From a bacterium (GTDB lineage: Bacteria; SZUA-182): a DNA stretch of 5,593 nt. The notes beneath the pieces were generated by a model. That model searched no databases. It was not told where the DNA came from and saw only the letters and a program-made list of their open reading frames with translations. A program made the translations under genes and the position numbers. Numbering within the stretch: position 1 is the first letter of the stretch; each line of letters opens with the position of its first letter. This document shows, piece after piece, positions 1-5,147 of the stretch. The stretch lies in NCBI GenBank assembly GCA_003230635.1, contig QIFF01000081.1:1-5593 (forward strand), given 5' to 3'.

Positions 1-844
1 CAATCAGGCCTTCTTGCACCAGCCCCTCGGGACTGGCAAAGGTGGCCAGCATGCTTACACTGGGAAATTCTCCCAGATCGTGAAGGCGCTGGCGTAAGGC
101 CCAGAGTAAGTGCCGTCCGGGTACTGCCTCATAGGCCAAAAGGGCCTTGGCCTCAAAGCGATTCCAACTCAGGCGGGCGTTAAGCATAATCATAGTCAGA
201 TAAACACTACGGTAGCCGCCGTAATAAGGCCAGTCCTCCCAGAGCCTATTGGTATAGCAAAAATTTACCTTTGAACTTTCCTGCAATAGGTCAAATTCGT
301 CATCGCTCAGTAATCGTGGCAAGACCTTGCTGCGCACCTCTTCCCATAATCCGGGGAGCAACTCCCTGGACACTTCCATAAAAGTGAAGACGTCCACTCC
401 CCCCTCCAACTGCCACTCTTTGAGCATATTTTGGGTAGAACCTGAATACCCTGCTGCCCGCAGACTGTCCTCCAACTGCCGTTGGTGTTTTTGCCAGTCT
501 GGCTCGCTCAGTTTTACCCCTAAGAGCAATTCAATCGCCTGGGCATAATCCGTTTCTTCAGGTGAAATTTCCTGTGCCAAACAAGTTTTTAAAGCAGCAA
601 TTTGCTGACTGAAAACGCTCCGGGGATAGAAGGGGGGAGTATCCTCCAGGCGTTTTTGAGCCGTCTTTAATAAGCTCTCCAAATTAGGGAGGAGGTTGTG
701 AATAAGCAGATATGCCCCCTCCTTTCTGGGGAGAAACCTTCCGTAATAGAAATCCGCCACTTTTTCTTTACCTAAAAGCTGGTCAGCCAAAAGGGCCAGG
801 TGGATATATTCCTCTTCCACCCATCGTTCAAACCAGGTACTCAT
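1..844 (-). CDS. DUF885-like (metallopeptidase-related) protein, partial, C-terminus off window
   Basis: Open for 281 codons from an ATG at 844-842 to the left edge, so the C-terminus is missing. The ATG overlaps the folC stop (ATGA), and AAGGAG at 856-851 lies six bases upstream, which fixes the start and implies translational coupling to folC. The N-terminus (MSTWFERWVEEEY) is soluble, with no signal peptide or membrane helix. Residues 238-245 read YEAVPGRH, followed about 30 residues later by SPEGLVQEG (271-279). This resembles the HExxPGHH ... tPe..isEG pattern of DUF885/COG4805-type putative zinc proteins, but the first motif His is Tyr238 and the His after PG is Arg244. Glu239, His245 and Glu278 remain. 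The protein may therefore be a non-catalytic relative or bind metal differently. The family call rests on these motifs only and is moderate; the gene itself is secure. Its cellular role is unknown. Confidence 0.8.
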   Translation of the reverse strand, partial: MSTWFERWVEEEYIHLALLADQLLGKEKVADFYYGRFLPRKEGAYLLIHNLLPNLESLLKTAQKRLEDTPPFYPRSVFSQQIAALKTCLAQEISPEETDYAQAIELLLGVKLSEPDWQKHQRQLEDSLRAAGYSGSTQNMLKEWQLEGGVDVFTFMEVSRELLPGLWEEVRSKVLPRLLSDDEFDLLQESSKVNFCYTNRLWEDWPYYGGYRSVYLTMIMLNARLSWNRFEAKALLAYEAVPGRHLLWALRQRLHDLGEFPSVSMLATFASPEGLVQEGLI

Positions 845-2169
845 TGAACACTCCTTATGGTTTCCAGGGCAGCCCCGCTCAAATCAGCTTGTGCCTCTCC
901 CACCACGTAGAGGGAACCGGTAACGCAGATTAAATCATTTTTTCCCGTTAGGGCTTGGGCCTGGCGCAGGGCCTCGGATACGCTTTCAGTGGCAATTACT
1001 CGCCCCTTGGGGTTGTTTAGCTTGGCTGCCAGTTCCTGGGGGCTGGCGGCGCGGGGTATGCCGGCGCGGGTAAGAATTAAGGTGTCCGCCTGCCCAAACA
1101 GGGAGATAATTCCAGCCAGGTCTTTGTCCTCCATTACTCCCAGTACCACAATTAAACGCCGGTGGGGGAAGAGAGCCAGATTATGCAATAGTTCCTTGAC
1201 CGCTGTTGGATTGTGGGCGCCGTCCAGCAGCAGCCAGGGGCGGGTAGCCATCAACTGCATTCGGCCAGGCCACTGGGTTTGCGCCAGGCCCTTGCGAATG
1301 GCCGCCTCTTCAATCTGCCAGCCGGTTTCTGCCGATAACAACTGGGCGGCGCGGACGGCCAGCAGGGCGTTCTGGAGTTGACAATCCCCCAGCAGGTTGA
1401 TACTCAAATCAGTTAATGTCCCGCTCGGGGTTTCCAGGCTGAAGAGCTGCCAGGGCCAGCGCTGTTGCAGATGAGCCTTGACCTCGTGTTGGAGCTGGTG
1501 CAGGGCAGCGTCTTGCTGCCGGCAGGTTTGTTCCAGGCACTCCAGGGCTTCCGGCTGGCTGACTGCGGTCAAGACCGGCGTCTGTTTCTTGATAATCCCG
1601 GCCTTTTCTGCGGCAATCTCGGCCAGGGTTTCCCCTAGGTAGGCTTGATGCTCCAGGCACAGATTGGTAATGACGGCCAGCAGGGGATTAACCACGTTTG
1701 TGGCGTCCAGACGCCCCCCCATCCCGGTCTCCAAAACAGCGATGTCTATTTCTTCTTCCCGGAAATACTCAAAAGCCAGGGCGGTTACCGTCTCAAAAAA
1801 GGTGGGGTAGTTGGTGCCGGAATTAAAGCAGAGGTCAGCGGCAACCAATGTCCGCAGACGCTGGCTAAGTTCCACCACCCGCTCTGGGGGAATGGGCTGG
1901 TTATTAATCTTAATTCGTTCGGTGAAGTCAATCAAATGGGGAGAGGTGTATAAACCCACCTTAAAACCGGCTGCTTGCAAGATACTGGCAAGATAGGCAC
2001 AGGTAGAACCCTTGCCGTTGCTCCCCGCCACCTGGACGCTGGGAAATTGCCGCTCCGGATGGCCCAATGAGGCCAGCAACCGGCTGATATTAGCCAACCC
2101 CAGCTTAATCCCCATCTTTTGCAAGCCGTAAAGATAAGCCAGGGTTTGTTGGTAGTTGGGTGGTTGCAT
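841..2169 (-). CDS. folC: Bifunctional dihydrofolate synthase / folylpolyglutamate synthase
   Basis: Mur-ligase-fold cytosolic enzyme that uses ATP to add glutamate to dihydropteroate and/or to tetrahydrofolates, completing and retaining folate cofactors. It has 442 residues from the ATG at 2169-2167, the usual FolC size. Visible motifs in order: the N-terminal YQQTLAYLYGLQKMG; the P-loop VAGSNGKGST (47-56); LYTSPHLIDFTERI (73-86); ETGMGGRLDATNVV (147-160) for Mg/ATP; EKAGIIK in the middle domain; and LDGAHNP opening the C-terminal domain. The frame can be extended to a TTG at 2196, but those nine codons (MVGTAHPTT) are made by a REP-like hairpin, so the family-like start MQPPNYQQ is preferred. 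No Shine-Dalgarno is visible before it; the hairpin ends eight bases upstream. The 3' end overlaps the next gene by ATGA. In proteobacteria folC often follows accD directly; here a toxin-antitoxin island lies between. Confidence 0.95.
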   Translation of the reverse strand: MQPPNYQQTLAYLYGLQKMGIKLGLANISRLLASLGHPERQFPSVQVAGSNGKGSTCAYLASILQAAGFKVGLYTSPHLIDFTERIKINNQPIPPERVVELSQRLRTLVAADLCFNSGTNYPTFFETVTALAFEYFREEEIDIAVLETGMGGRLDATNVVNPLLAVITNLCLEHQAYLGETLAEIAAEKAGIIKKQTPVLTAVSQPEALECLEQTCRQQDAALHQLQHEVKAHLQQRWPWQLFSLETPSGTLTDLSINLLGDCQLQNALLAVRAAQLLSAETGWQIEEAAIRKGLAQTQWPGRMQLMATRPWLLLDGAHNPTAVKELLHNLALFPHRRLIVVLGVMEDKDLAGIISLFGQADTLILTRAGIPRAASPQELAAKLNNPKGRVIATESVSEALRQAQALTGKNDLICVTGSLYVVGEAQADLSGAALETIRSVQ

Positions 2170-2173
2170 AGTT

Positions 2174-2242
2174 GTAGGGTGGGCTGTGCCCACCAATTTT
2201 TAGATGTTGATATTGTTGGGTTTCGTTCCTCAACCAGCCTAC
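2174..2242. repeat. REP-like (BIME-type) paired palindrome between lipoprotein gene and folC
   Basis: GTAG (2174-2177) is followed by a 7-bp hairpin, GGTGGGC (2178-2184), loop TGT, GCCCACC (2188-2194). A second, imperfect hairpin is GTTGGG (2215-2220), loop TTTCGTT, CC-T-CAAC (2228-2234, T2230 bulged). The element ends with CTAC (2239-2242), the inverted copy of GTAG, and outer GTAGG (2174-2178) pairs with CCTAC (2238-2242). Two hairpins flanked by inverted GTAG tetranucleotides are the signature of RAYT-associated REP elements in a BIME arrangement. The GTAGGGTGGGC and GTTGGGTTTCGTTCCTCAACC strings are of a type I recall as widely dispersed in bacterial genomes. No transposase gene is present here. 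The element fills the folC leader and creates a false N-terminal extension of FolC. Confidence 0.75.
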
Positions 2243-2246
2243 CTTG

Positions 2247-2858
2247 CTATTGCAGTTGGAGTAACATATACGGAGCAGGGTCACTTGCTGATTTAATTTG
2301 CCAGTTATATGAACCCATCATGCCAAAAAGCTTTGGCACACTCTTTGCGTTGTGCTTTATTACCTTGGCATTTGTATTTACCTCAAGCTGTCCATCAACT
2401 TTTATTCCAAACTCTTGTAGCTCCTTAATATTCTTTTTATCCAATTTCATGCCTCTTATTTCAACCTGTTGCTCTTTAATAGGCACAATAGAAATAATTT
2501 TGCTGATGTCGCGATTCAAAAAATATATAGGAGAATTGAGAGTCCCTTCACGCTTATACAATACCTTGAACCTTCCATGTCCAACATAGTTTACCTTTTT
2601 AAAGTTAGGGTCTTTTAATAATTCTTGTTCAATTTCTTCTTTCATCTTTCTTTCATCATTTGCAGTAAGTTTTTCTTTGTTAACCTCAGCAGCCTTTATA
2701 ACAACATATGTTAAAATGCCATCATAAACAAAAGAATATGTTCCATTTTTGTTGATGTTGATTTTGGCTTCAAACTCTTCCGGGGAAAGGCAAGAAGATA
2801 CGAAACCCAGCAAGAATAACAAGGTAAGCACAGAGAGAAAAGTTTTGCGATGGTTCAT
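2247..2858 (-). CDS. Small secreted lipoprotein, LppM/DUF3153-like in appearance
   Basis: 203 residues. The N-terminus MNHRKTFLSVLTLLFLLGF is a classic signal peptide with a lipobox VSSC (Cys23), so the mature protein should be lipid-anchored on the outside of a membrane. After the Cys comes SPEEFEAKININKNGTYSF, a charged helical stretch rich in Lys/Glu (about 57-82), and a C-terminal part with VDGQLEVNTNAKVIKHNAKS and SYNWQI. This layout resembles LppM/DUF3153-type lipoproteins, but there is no C-terminal membrane helix, and the family link is tentative. The ATG (2858-2856) overlaps the hepT stop as ATGA, and GGGAGG (2873-2868) sits nine bases upstream. It therefore appears to be translated from the toxin-antitoxin transcript. 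It is the most AT-rich gene in the window (hand count 16/60 GC at 2701-2760), suggesting recent acquisition. Function unknown. Confidence 0.88.
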   Translation of the reverse strand: MNHRKTFLSVLTLLFLLGFVSSCLSPEEFEAKININKNGTYSFVYDGILTYVVIKAAEVNKEKLTANDERKMKEEIEQELLKDPNFKKVNYVGHGRFKVLYKREGTLNSPIYFLNRDISKIISIVPIKEQQVEIRGMKLDKKNIKELQEFGIKVDGQLEVNTNAKVIKHNAKSVPKLFGMMGSYNWQIKSASDPAPYMLLQLQ

Positions 2859-3217
2859 GGTACACGTCCTCCCTCATCAAATCCTTTCAGCATTTTTGCA
2901 ATTAAGGGTTTCGTTTCTGGTAAGTTTTTGCTTATAATCTCCCAAATAATACCCAAATCAATCCCAAAGTATTCATGAATTACAATATTCCTTAGCCCAA
3001 TCATCCTCTCCCAGGGAATGCCGGGGTATTTTTCTCTCACATCCTTTGGAATACTCTTTGAGGCTTCACCAATAATTTCAAGATTTCTTATAACGGCATC
3101 TACGACCATCCCGTTTTCCACAAATGTCTCATAAGTCAAGCCCTTGATGTAACACTCAATCTTATCCATAGCTTCCAGTATATCCTCGCCAAAGATTCTG
3201 TATGACCTGTTTTTCAT
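2855..3217 (-). CDS. hepT: HepT-family HEPN-domain ribonuclease toxin (DUF86)
   Basis: 120 residues, mostly helical, the size of HepT/DUF86 (COG2361) proteins. The defining HEPN motif RX4HXY is intact: Arg76, His81 and Tyr83 in LRNIVIHEYF. The lead-in VIRNLEIIGEASK (42-54) and YPGIPWERMIGLRN are typical of the family. HepT proteins are RNases that are neutralised when the partner MntA attaches AMP to the motif Tyr, as shown for Shewanella and cyanobacterial pairs; Tyr83 would be the target here. The start ATG (3217-3215) lies inside the mntA stop (ATGA), and the stop lies inside the start of the lipoprotein gene (ATGA), giving a three-gene coupled run. The Shine-Dalgarno is weak, so translation probably depends on mntA. 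No catalytic residue is missing, so the toxin is predicted active. Confidence 0.93.
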   Translation of the reverse strand: MKNRSYRIFGEDILEAMDKIECYIKGLTYETFVENGMVVDAVIRNLEIIGEASKSIPKDVREKYPGIPWERMIGLRNIVIHEYFGIDLGIIWEIISKNLPETKPLIAKMLKGFDEGGRVP

Positions 3218-3504
3218 GCGTAAACCACTTCTTTCAGGATGTTATCCTTTAGCTGGGGTTTTAATGCCTTTACTGTGACTAAGTCCACTCTTTTGCCTAA
3301 AATCCCCTCCAGAAACTCTTTAAGGTCAATAAATTCCCATCCAATCGGCTTATAAAACTCCACCAGAATATCCACATCACTTTCCTTGGATTCTTCCCCT
3401 CTGACGTAAGAGCCAAAAACCCCTATCTCTTTTACCTTGAACTCCTCTTTCAGAAACGGCTTATATCTTTTTAATTTTTCTTCAATTTGATTTTGTTTTT
3501 TCAT
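3214..3504 (-). CDS. mntA: MntA-family minimal nucleotidyltransferase antitoxin
   Basis: 96 residues, the usual length of a minimal nucleotidyltransferase. The signature GSX10DXD is complete: Gly31-Ser32 and Asp43/Asp45 in GSYVRGEESKESDVDILV. A third acidic residue is Asp74 in KRVDLVT, so the two-metal active site appears whole. Family knowledge: the enzyme transfers AMP from ATP to the Tyr of the partner HepT and so disarms it. It precedes hepT with a 4-bp ATGA overlap, the standard order. The ATG (3504-3502) lies 12 bases after the PIN toxin stop. A GAGGAA Shine-Dalgarno overlaps that stop, so the two toxin-antitoxin modules are joined in one likely transcript. GC is low (23/60 by hand at 3301-3360), closer to hepT than to the PIN/RHH pair. 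Confidence 0.93.
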   Translation of the reverse strand: MKKQNQIEEKLKRYKPFLKEEFKVKEIGVFGSYVRGEESKESDVDILVEFYKPIGWEFIDLKEFLEGILGKRVDLVTVKALKPQLKDNILKEVVYA

Positions 3505-3516
3505 CTGCCTGTTTCC

Positions 3517-3915
3517 TCAATAGTCTCTCAAAAACTGCTGGGGGGTGGTGATTTTAATCCCCATATACTCCCCTATAGCCCCCAGTGTTTTGTCCCCGCT
3601 TATAATGACTTTTGCTTTTAAGGCCAGGGCACATTCTATGAATTTATTATCATCGGGGTCAGCTTTGACCACTTTTATTTTGGGGGTTTTTGTGGTAAAG
3701 AGCAGGTTGAAACCCCTGGCAAAAAGGGAGAGGAGTTCTTCTAACTCGTCCTCATCCTTCAGGCCAATTCGCTGGAGAACCTCCACATATTCCCTAAGAA
3801 TGTCTTTAGACAGGCAAAGGGTGATTTTTTGTTTTCTCCACAGGTCTATAATCCTGCGGGGGTTCCCGCCGAAAAAGGAGGAAACAAAGACATTTGTGTC
3901 AATAACTACCCTCAG
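3517..3915 (-). CDS. PIN-domain ribonuclease toxin (COG1569-type), apparent CTG start
   Basis: 132 residues when read from CTG at 3915-3913. The first conventional start in this frame (GTG at 3786) would remove the first 43 residues, including the family's opening strand and catalytic Asp. With the CTG start the PIN fold is complete: VVIDTNVFVSS (Asp6), ILREY (Glu42), DPDDNKF (Asp86-Asp89) and GDKTL (Asp108), and the C-terminus TPQQFLRDY is typical. The family cleaves RNA using Mg or Mn held by these acids. CTG overlaps the antitoxin TGA (CTGA), mimicking the usual ATGA, and GGAGG (3930-3926) lies ten bases upstream. ATT at codon 5 is another possible non-standard start but would cut the first strand. 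A -1 frameshift from the antitoxin is a further option. The domain call is firm; the start is inferred. Confidence 0.88.
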   Translation of the reverse strand: MRVVIDTNVFVSSFFGGNPRRIIDLWRKQKITLCLSKDILREYVEVLQRIGLKDEDELEELLSLFARGFNLLFTTKTPKIKVVKADPDDNKFIECALALKAKVIISGDKTLGAIGEYMGIKITTPQQFLRDY

Positions 3916-4154
3916 TTTTTTCTAGCCTCCTTTATGGCCCTGTCTATATCCTTTGGTTTTACACCCCTGGATTTTAACTTCCCCCCGATTCTATCCCACA
4001 AGTCATCAATGTAGGCGCTGATGTCCCGCTCTTTTATGTAGTCCTCAATAAGTTCCCTGACGACTTGACTTGAGGCTTTTCCCTCTCCCCTGGCAAGTTT
4101 ATTGAACCTATTTTTGACCTGCGGGTCTATCCTTATAATCATCTGGGTTGTCAT
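3912..4154 (-). CDS. Ribbon-helix-helix antitoxin of the PIN toxin
   Basis: 80 residues. The N-terminal TQMIIRIDPQVKNRFNKLA gives the beta strand and first helix of an RHH (CopG/Arc-type) DNA-binding domain, and ASSQVVRELIEDYIKERD the second helix. The rest (about 45-80, with YIDDLWDRIGGKLKSRG) is charged and likely forms the toxin-binding tail. The ATG at 4154-4152 has a strong Shine-Dalgarno, GGAGGT (4166-4161), six bases upstream. It directly precedes and overlaps the PIN toxin, the normal antitoxin-first order. Family knowledge predicts that it represses its own promoter alone or with the toxin; the three 9-bp repeats over the promoter fit. The codons before the stop (AGA AAA AAC) form a slippery string. 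GC is moderate (30/60 by hand at 3961-4020). Confidence 0.9.
   Translation of the reverse strand: MTTQMIIRIDPQVKNRFNKLARGEGKASSQVVRELIEDYIKERDISAYIDDLWDRIGGKLKSRGVKPKDIDRAIKEARKN
3926..3930 (-). promoter_or_regulatory. Ribosome binding site of the PIN toxin, inside the antitoxin gene
   Basis: Read on the minus strand this is GGAGG, within AAAGGAGGC near the antitoxin 3' end, ten bases before CTG at 3915. It is the only strong Shine-Dalgarno near the toxin N-terminus and supports initiation there rather than at the GTG at 3786. Confidence 0.6.
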
Positions 4155-4160
4155 TCTATT

Positions 4161-4166
4161 ACCTCC
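4161..4166 (-). promoter_or_regulatory. Ribosome binding site of the RHH antitoxin
   Basis: GGAGGT on the minus strand, six bases before the antitoxin ATG. It is stronger than the site in front of the toxin, which fits antitoxin excess. Confidence 0.7.
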
Positions 4167-4168
4167 AT

Positions 4169-4195
4169 AACATATATTTTGTATATATTGTATAT
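4169..4195 (-). promoter_or_regulatory. Three 9-bp tandem repeats, likely RHH antitoxin operator
   Basis: On the minus strand three units follow without gaps: ATATACAAT (4195-4187), ATATACAAA (4186-4178) and ATATATGTT (4177-4169). The first two differ only in the last base; the third is more divergent. They overlap the -10 box and the expected transcription start of the toxin-antitoxin promoter. RHH repressors bind short tandem sites at similar spacing, so autorepression is likely. The AT-rich sequence could produce some similarity by chance. Confidence 0.55.
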
Positions 4196-4215
4196 CGTTT
4201 ATGGGGAACTGTCAA
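4187..4215 (-). promoter_or_regulatory. Sigma70-type promoter of the toxin-antitoxin island
   Basis: Minus strand: TTGACA (4215-4210), a 17-base spacer, then TACAAT (4192-4187). This is a perfect -35 and a 5/6 -10 at ideal spacing. It begins ten bases past the accD stop and points into the antitoxin gene, so the island carries its own promoter and may also drive folC downstream. Confidence 0.75.
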
Positions 4216-4224
4216 CCTGAAGAT

Positions 4225-5055
4225 TTAGCGGGCAGCAAAAAAATCTAGCAGTTTAATCAAGGTGTCCTTCAAATCGCCGCGGCTGACAATCATGTCAATC
4301 ATGCCGTGTTCCAGCAGAAATTCCGCTCGCTGAAAACCCTCGGGGAGGGCCTTGCCCATGGTCTGTTCAATTACCCGCGGGCCGGCAAAGCCGATCAGTG
4401 CCCCGGGCTCGGCTATAATTACATCCCCCAGCAGGGCAAAGCTGGCGGACACCCCGCCCATAGTGGGATCGGTCAGCAGGGAAATAAAGGGCAGCCCGGC
4501 TTCAGCCAGGGTCACGGTGGCGGCGCTGGTCTTGGCCATCTGCATCAGAGAGAGCAGCCCTTCCTGCATGCGCGCCCCGCCTGAGGCGGCAATGCTCATA
4601 AAGGGGAGTTTTTGCTCTAGGGCCTTTTCCATGCCGCGCGTCAGTTTCTCCCCCACTACCGAGGACATGCTGCCGCCCATAAAAGCAAATTCAAAGGCGC
4701 AGATAACCAGCTCATGGCCTCCGACCTTGCCCTGAGCGTTGATCATGGCGTCCTTCATACCGGTGCGTTCCTGGTTGTCTTTGAGCCGGTCGCGGTATTT
4801 CTTGAAATCCTTGAAACGCAGTGGGTCGTTGGGCTGCAAGTGGCTGTCAAACTCGCTGAATTTTCCCTCGTTGAAGGTCAGGCGCAGGCGCTGAAGGGCG
4901 GAAATGCGGAAGTGGTAATTGCATTTTGGGCAGACGCTATGGTTCTTTTCCAACTCGTTGCGGTAAATGATTTCTTTGCAGCTATCCTCGGGGATTTTGA
5001 GTTGCTTATTGCGCACCGTGGGCTTTGCTGATTTGGGCCGGCGAAACCAGGTCAT
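4225..5055 (-). CDS. accD: Acetyl-CoA carboxylase carboxyltransferase subunit beta
   Basis: Beta subunit of the AccA2-AccD2 carboxyltransferase, which moves the carboxyl group from biotin-AccB to acetyl-CoA to make malonyl-CoA for fatty acids. It has 276 residues from the ATG at 5055-5053, chosen because AAGGAG (5068-5063) lies seven bases upstream; a TTG at 5076 would put this site inside the gene. The crotonase-fold core is well conserved: SGGARMQEG (158-166), DPTMGGVSASF (196-206) and GFAGPRVIEQT (222-232). The N-terminal zinc finger is unusual. The normal pattern is CX2CX15CX2C, but here only Cys26, Cys42 and Cys45 exist (IPEDSCKEIIYR ... VCPKC), and the GLWxKCP-like stretch that normally carries Cys1 is missing. 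accA is not in the window. The gene is divergent from a sensor kinase and is followed by the toxin-antitoxin island, with no terminator visible. Confidence 0.96.
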   Translation of the reverse strand: MTWFRRPKSAKPTVRNKQLKIPEDSCKEIIYRNELEKNHSVCPKCNYHFRISALQRLRLTFNEGKFSEFDSHLQPNDPLRFKDFKKYRDRLKDNQERTGMKDAMINAQGKVGGHELVICAFEFAFMGGSMSSVVGEKLTRGMEKALEQKLPFMSIAASGGARMQEGLLSLMQMAKTSAATVTLAEAGLPFISLLTDPTMGGVSASFALLGDVIIAEPGALIGFAGPRVIEQTMGKALPEGFQRAEFLLEHGMIDMIVSRGDLKDTLIKLLDFFAAR

Positions 5056-5060
5056 ACTTA

Positions 5061-5068
5061 CTCTCCTT
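5061..5068 (-). promoter_or_regulatory. Ribosome binding site deciding the accD start
   Basis: AAGGAGAG on the minus strand, five bases before the ATG at 5055. It rules out the upstream in-frame TTG at 5076, whose coding sequence would contain this site. Confidence 0.8.
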
Positions 5069-5075
5069 GAGGCCA

Positions 5076-5104
5076 AATGTATAACAAAAATGGTGCTCTG
5101 TCAA
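5076..5104 (-). promoter_or_regulatory. Candidate accD promoter
   Basis: Minus strand: TTGACA (5104-5099), a 17-base spacer, then TACATT (5081-5076), a 4/6 match. An overlapping TATACA (5083-5078) at 15-base spacing is the alternative -10. The leader to the ATG would be only about 15-20 bases, just enough for the Shine-Dalgarno. The perfect -35 is the main evidence. Confidence 0.5.
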
Positions 5105-5124
5105 GGAAACCTCCCTGCTTGACA
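5099..5124. promoter_or_regulatory. Inverted repeat joining divergent -35 boxes
   Basis: TGTCAAG (5099-5105) and CTTGACA (5118-5124) are perfect inverted 7-mers separated by 12 bases, with a smaller dyad GGA-AACC-TCC inside. The outer arms contain the -35 boxes of the two divergent genes. It may be a shared operator or simply the consequence of two facing TTGACA boxes. Confidence 0.45.
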
Positions 5125-5147
5125 TATGGGTATAATATGAATACCAT
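5119..5147 (+). promoter_or_regulatory. Candidate promoter of the divergent sensor kinase gene
   Basis: TTGACA (5119-5124), a 17-base spacer, then TACCAT (5142-5147), a 4/6 -10. It would leave a leader of roughly 90 bases before the GTG at 5240. A perfect TATAAT at 5131-5136 is only six bases from this -35 and has no good -35 of its own. Confidence 0.4.

Noticed and set aside
989..1381. Long plus-strand reading frame opposite folC
   Set aside because: It is antisense to a well-conserved gene, has no recognisable domain, and its composition reflects the GC-rich codons of folC.
2170..2196. N-terminal extension of FolC from TTG 2196 or GTG 2193
   Set aside because: The codons come from the REP-like hairpin, there is no ribosome site, and the family-typical start is MQPPNYQQ at 2169.
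2170..4224. Insertion sequence or target-site duplication flanking the island
   Set aside because: I found no transposase, no matching terminal repeats and no duplicated target at the two edges by eye.
4352..4735. Plus-strand reading frames opposite accD
   Set aside because: Antisense shadows of a highly conserved gene, without ribosome sites or recognisable motifs.
5056..5076. AccD start at TTG 5076
   Set aside because: The extension would encode the Shine-Dalgarno itself; ATG 5055 with AAGGAG seven bases upstream is clearly better.
5119..5136. TTGACA followed by a perfect TATAAT as one promoter
   Set aside because: The spacing is only six bases, far from the 15-19 needed by sigma70; TACCAT at 17 bases was preferred, with low confidence.
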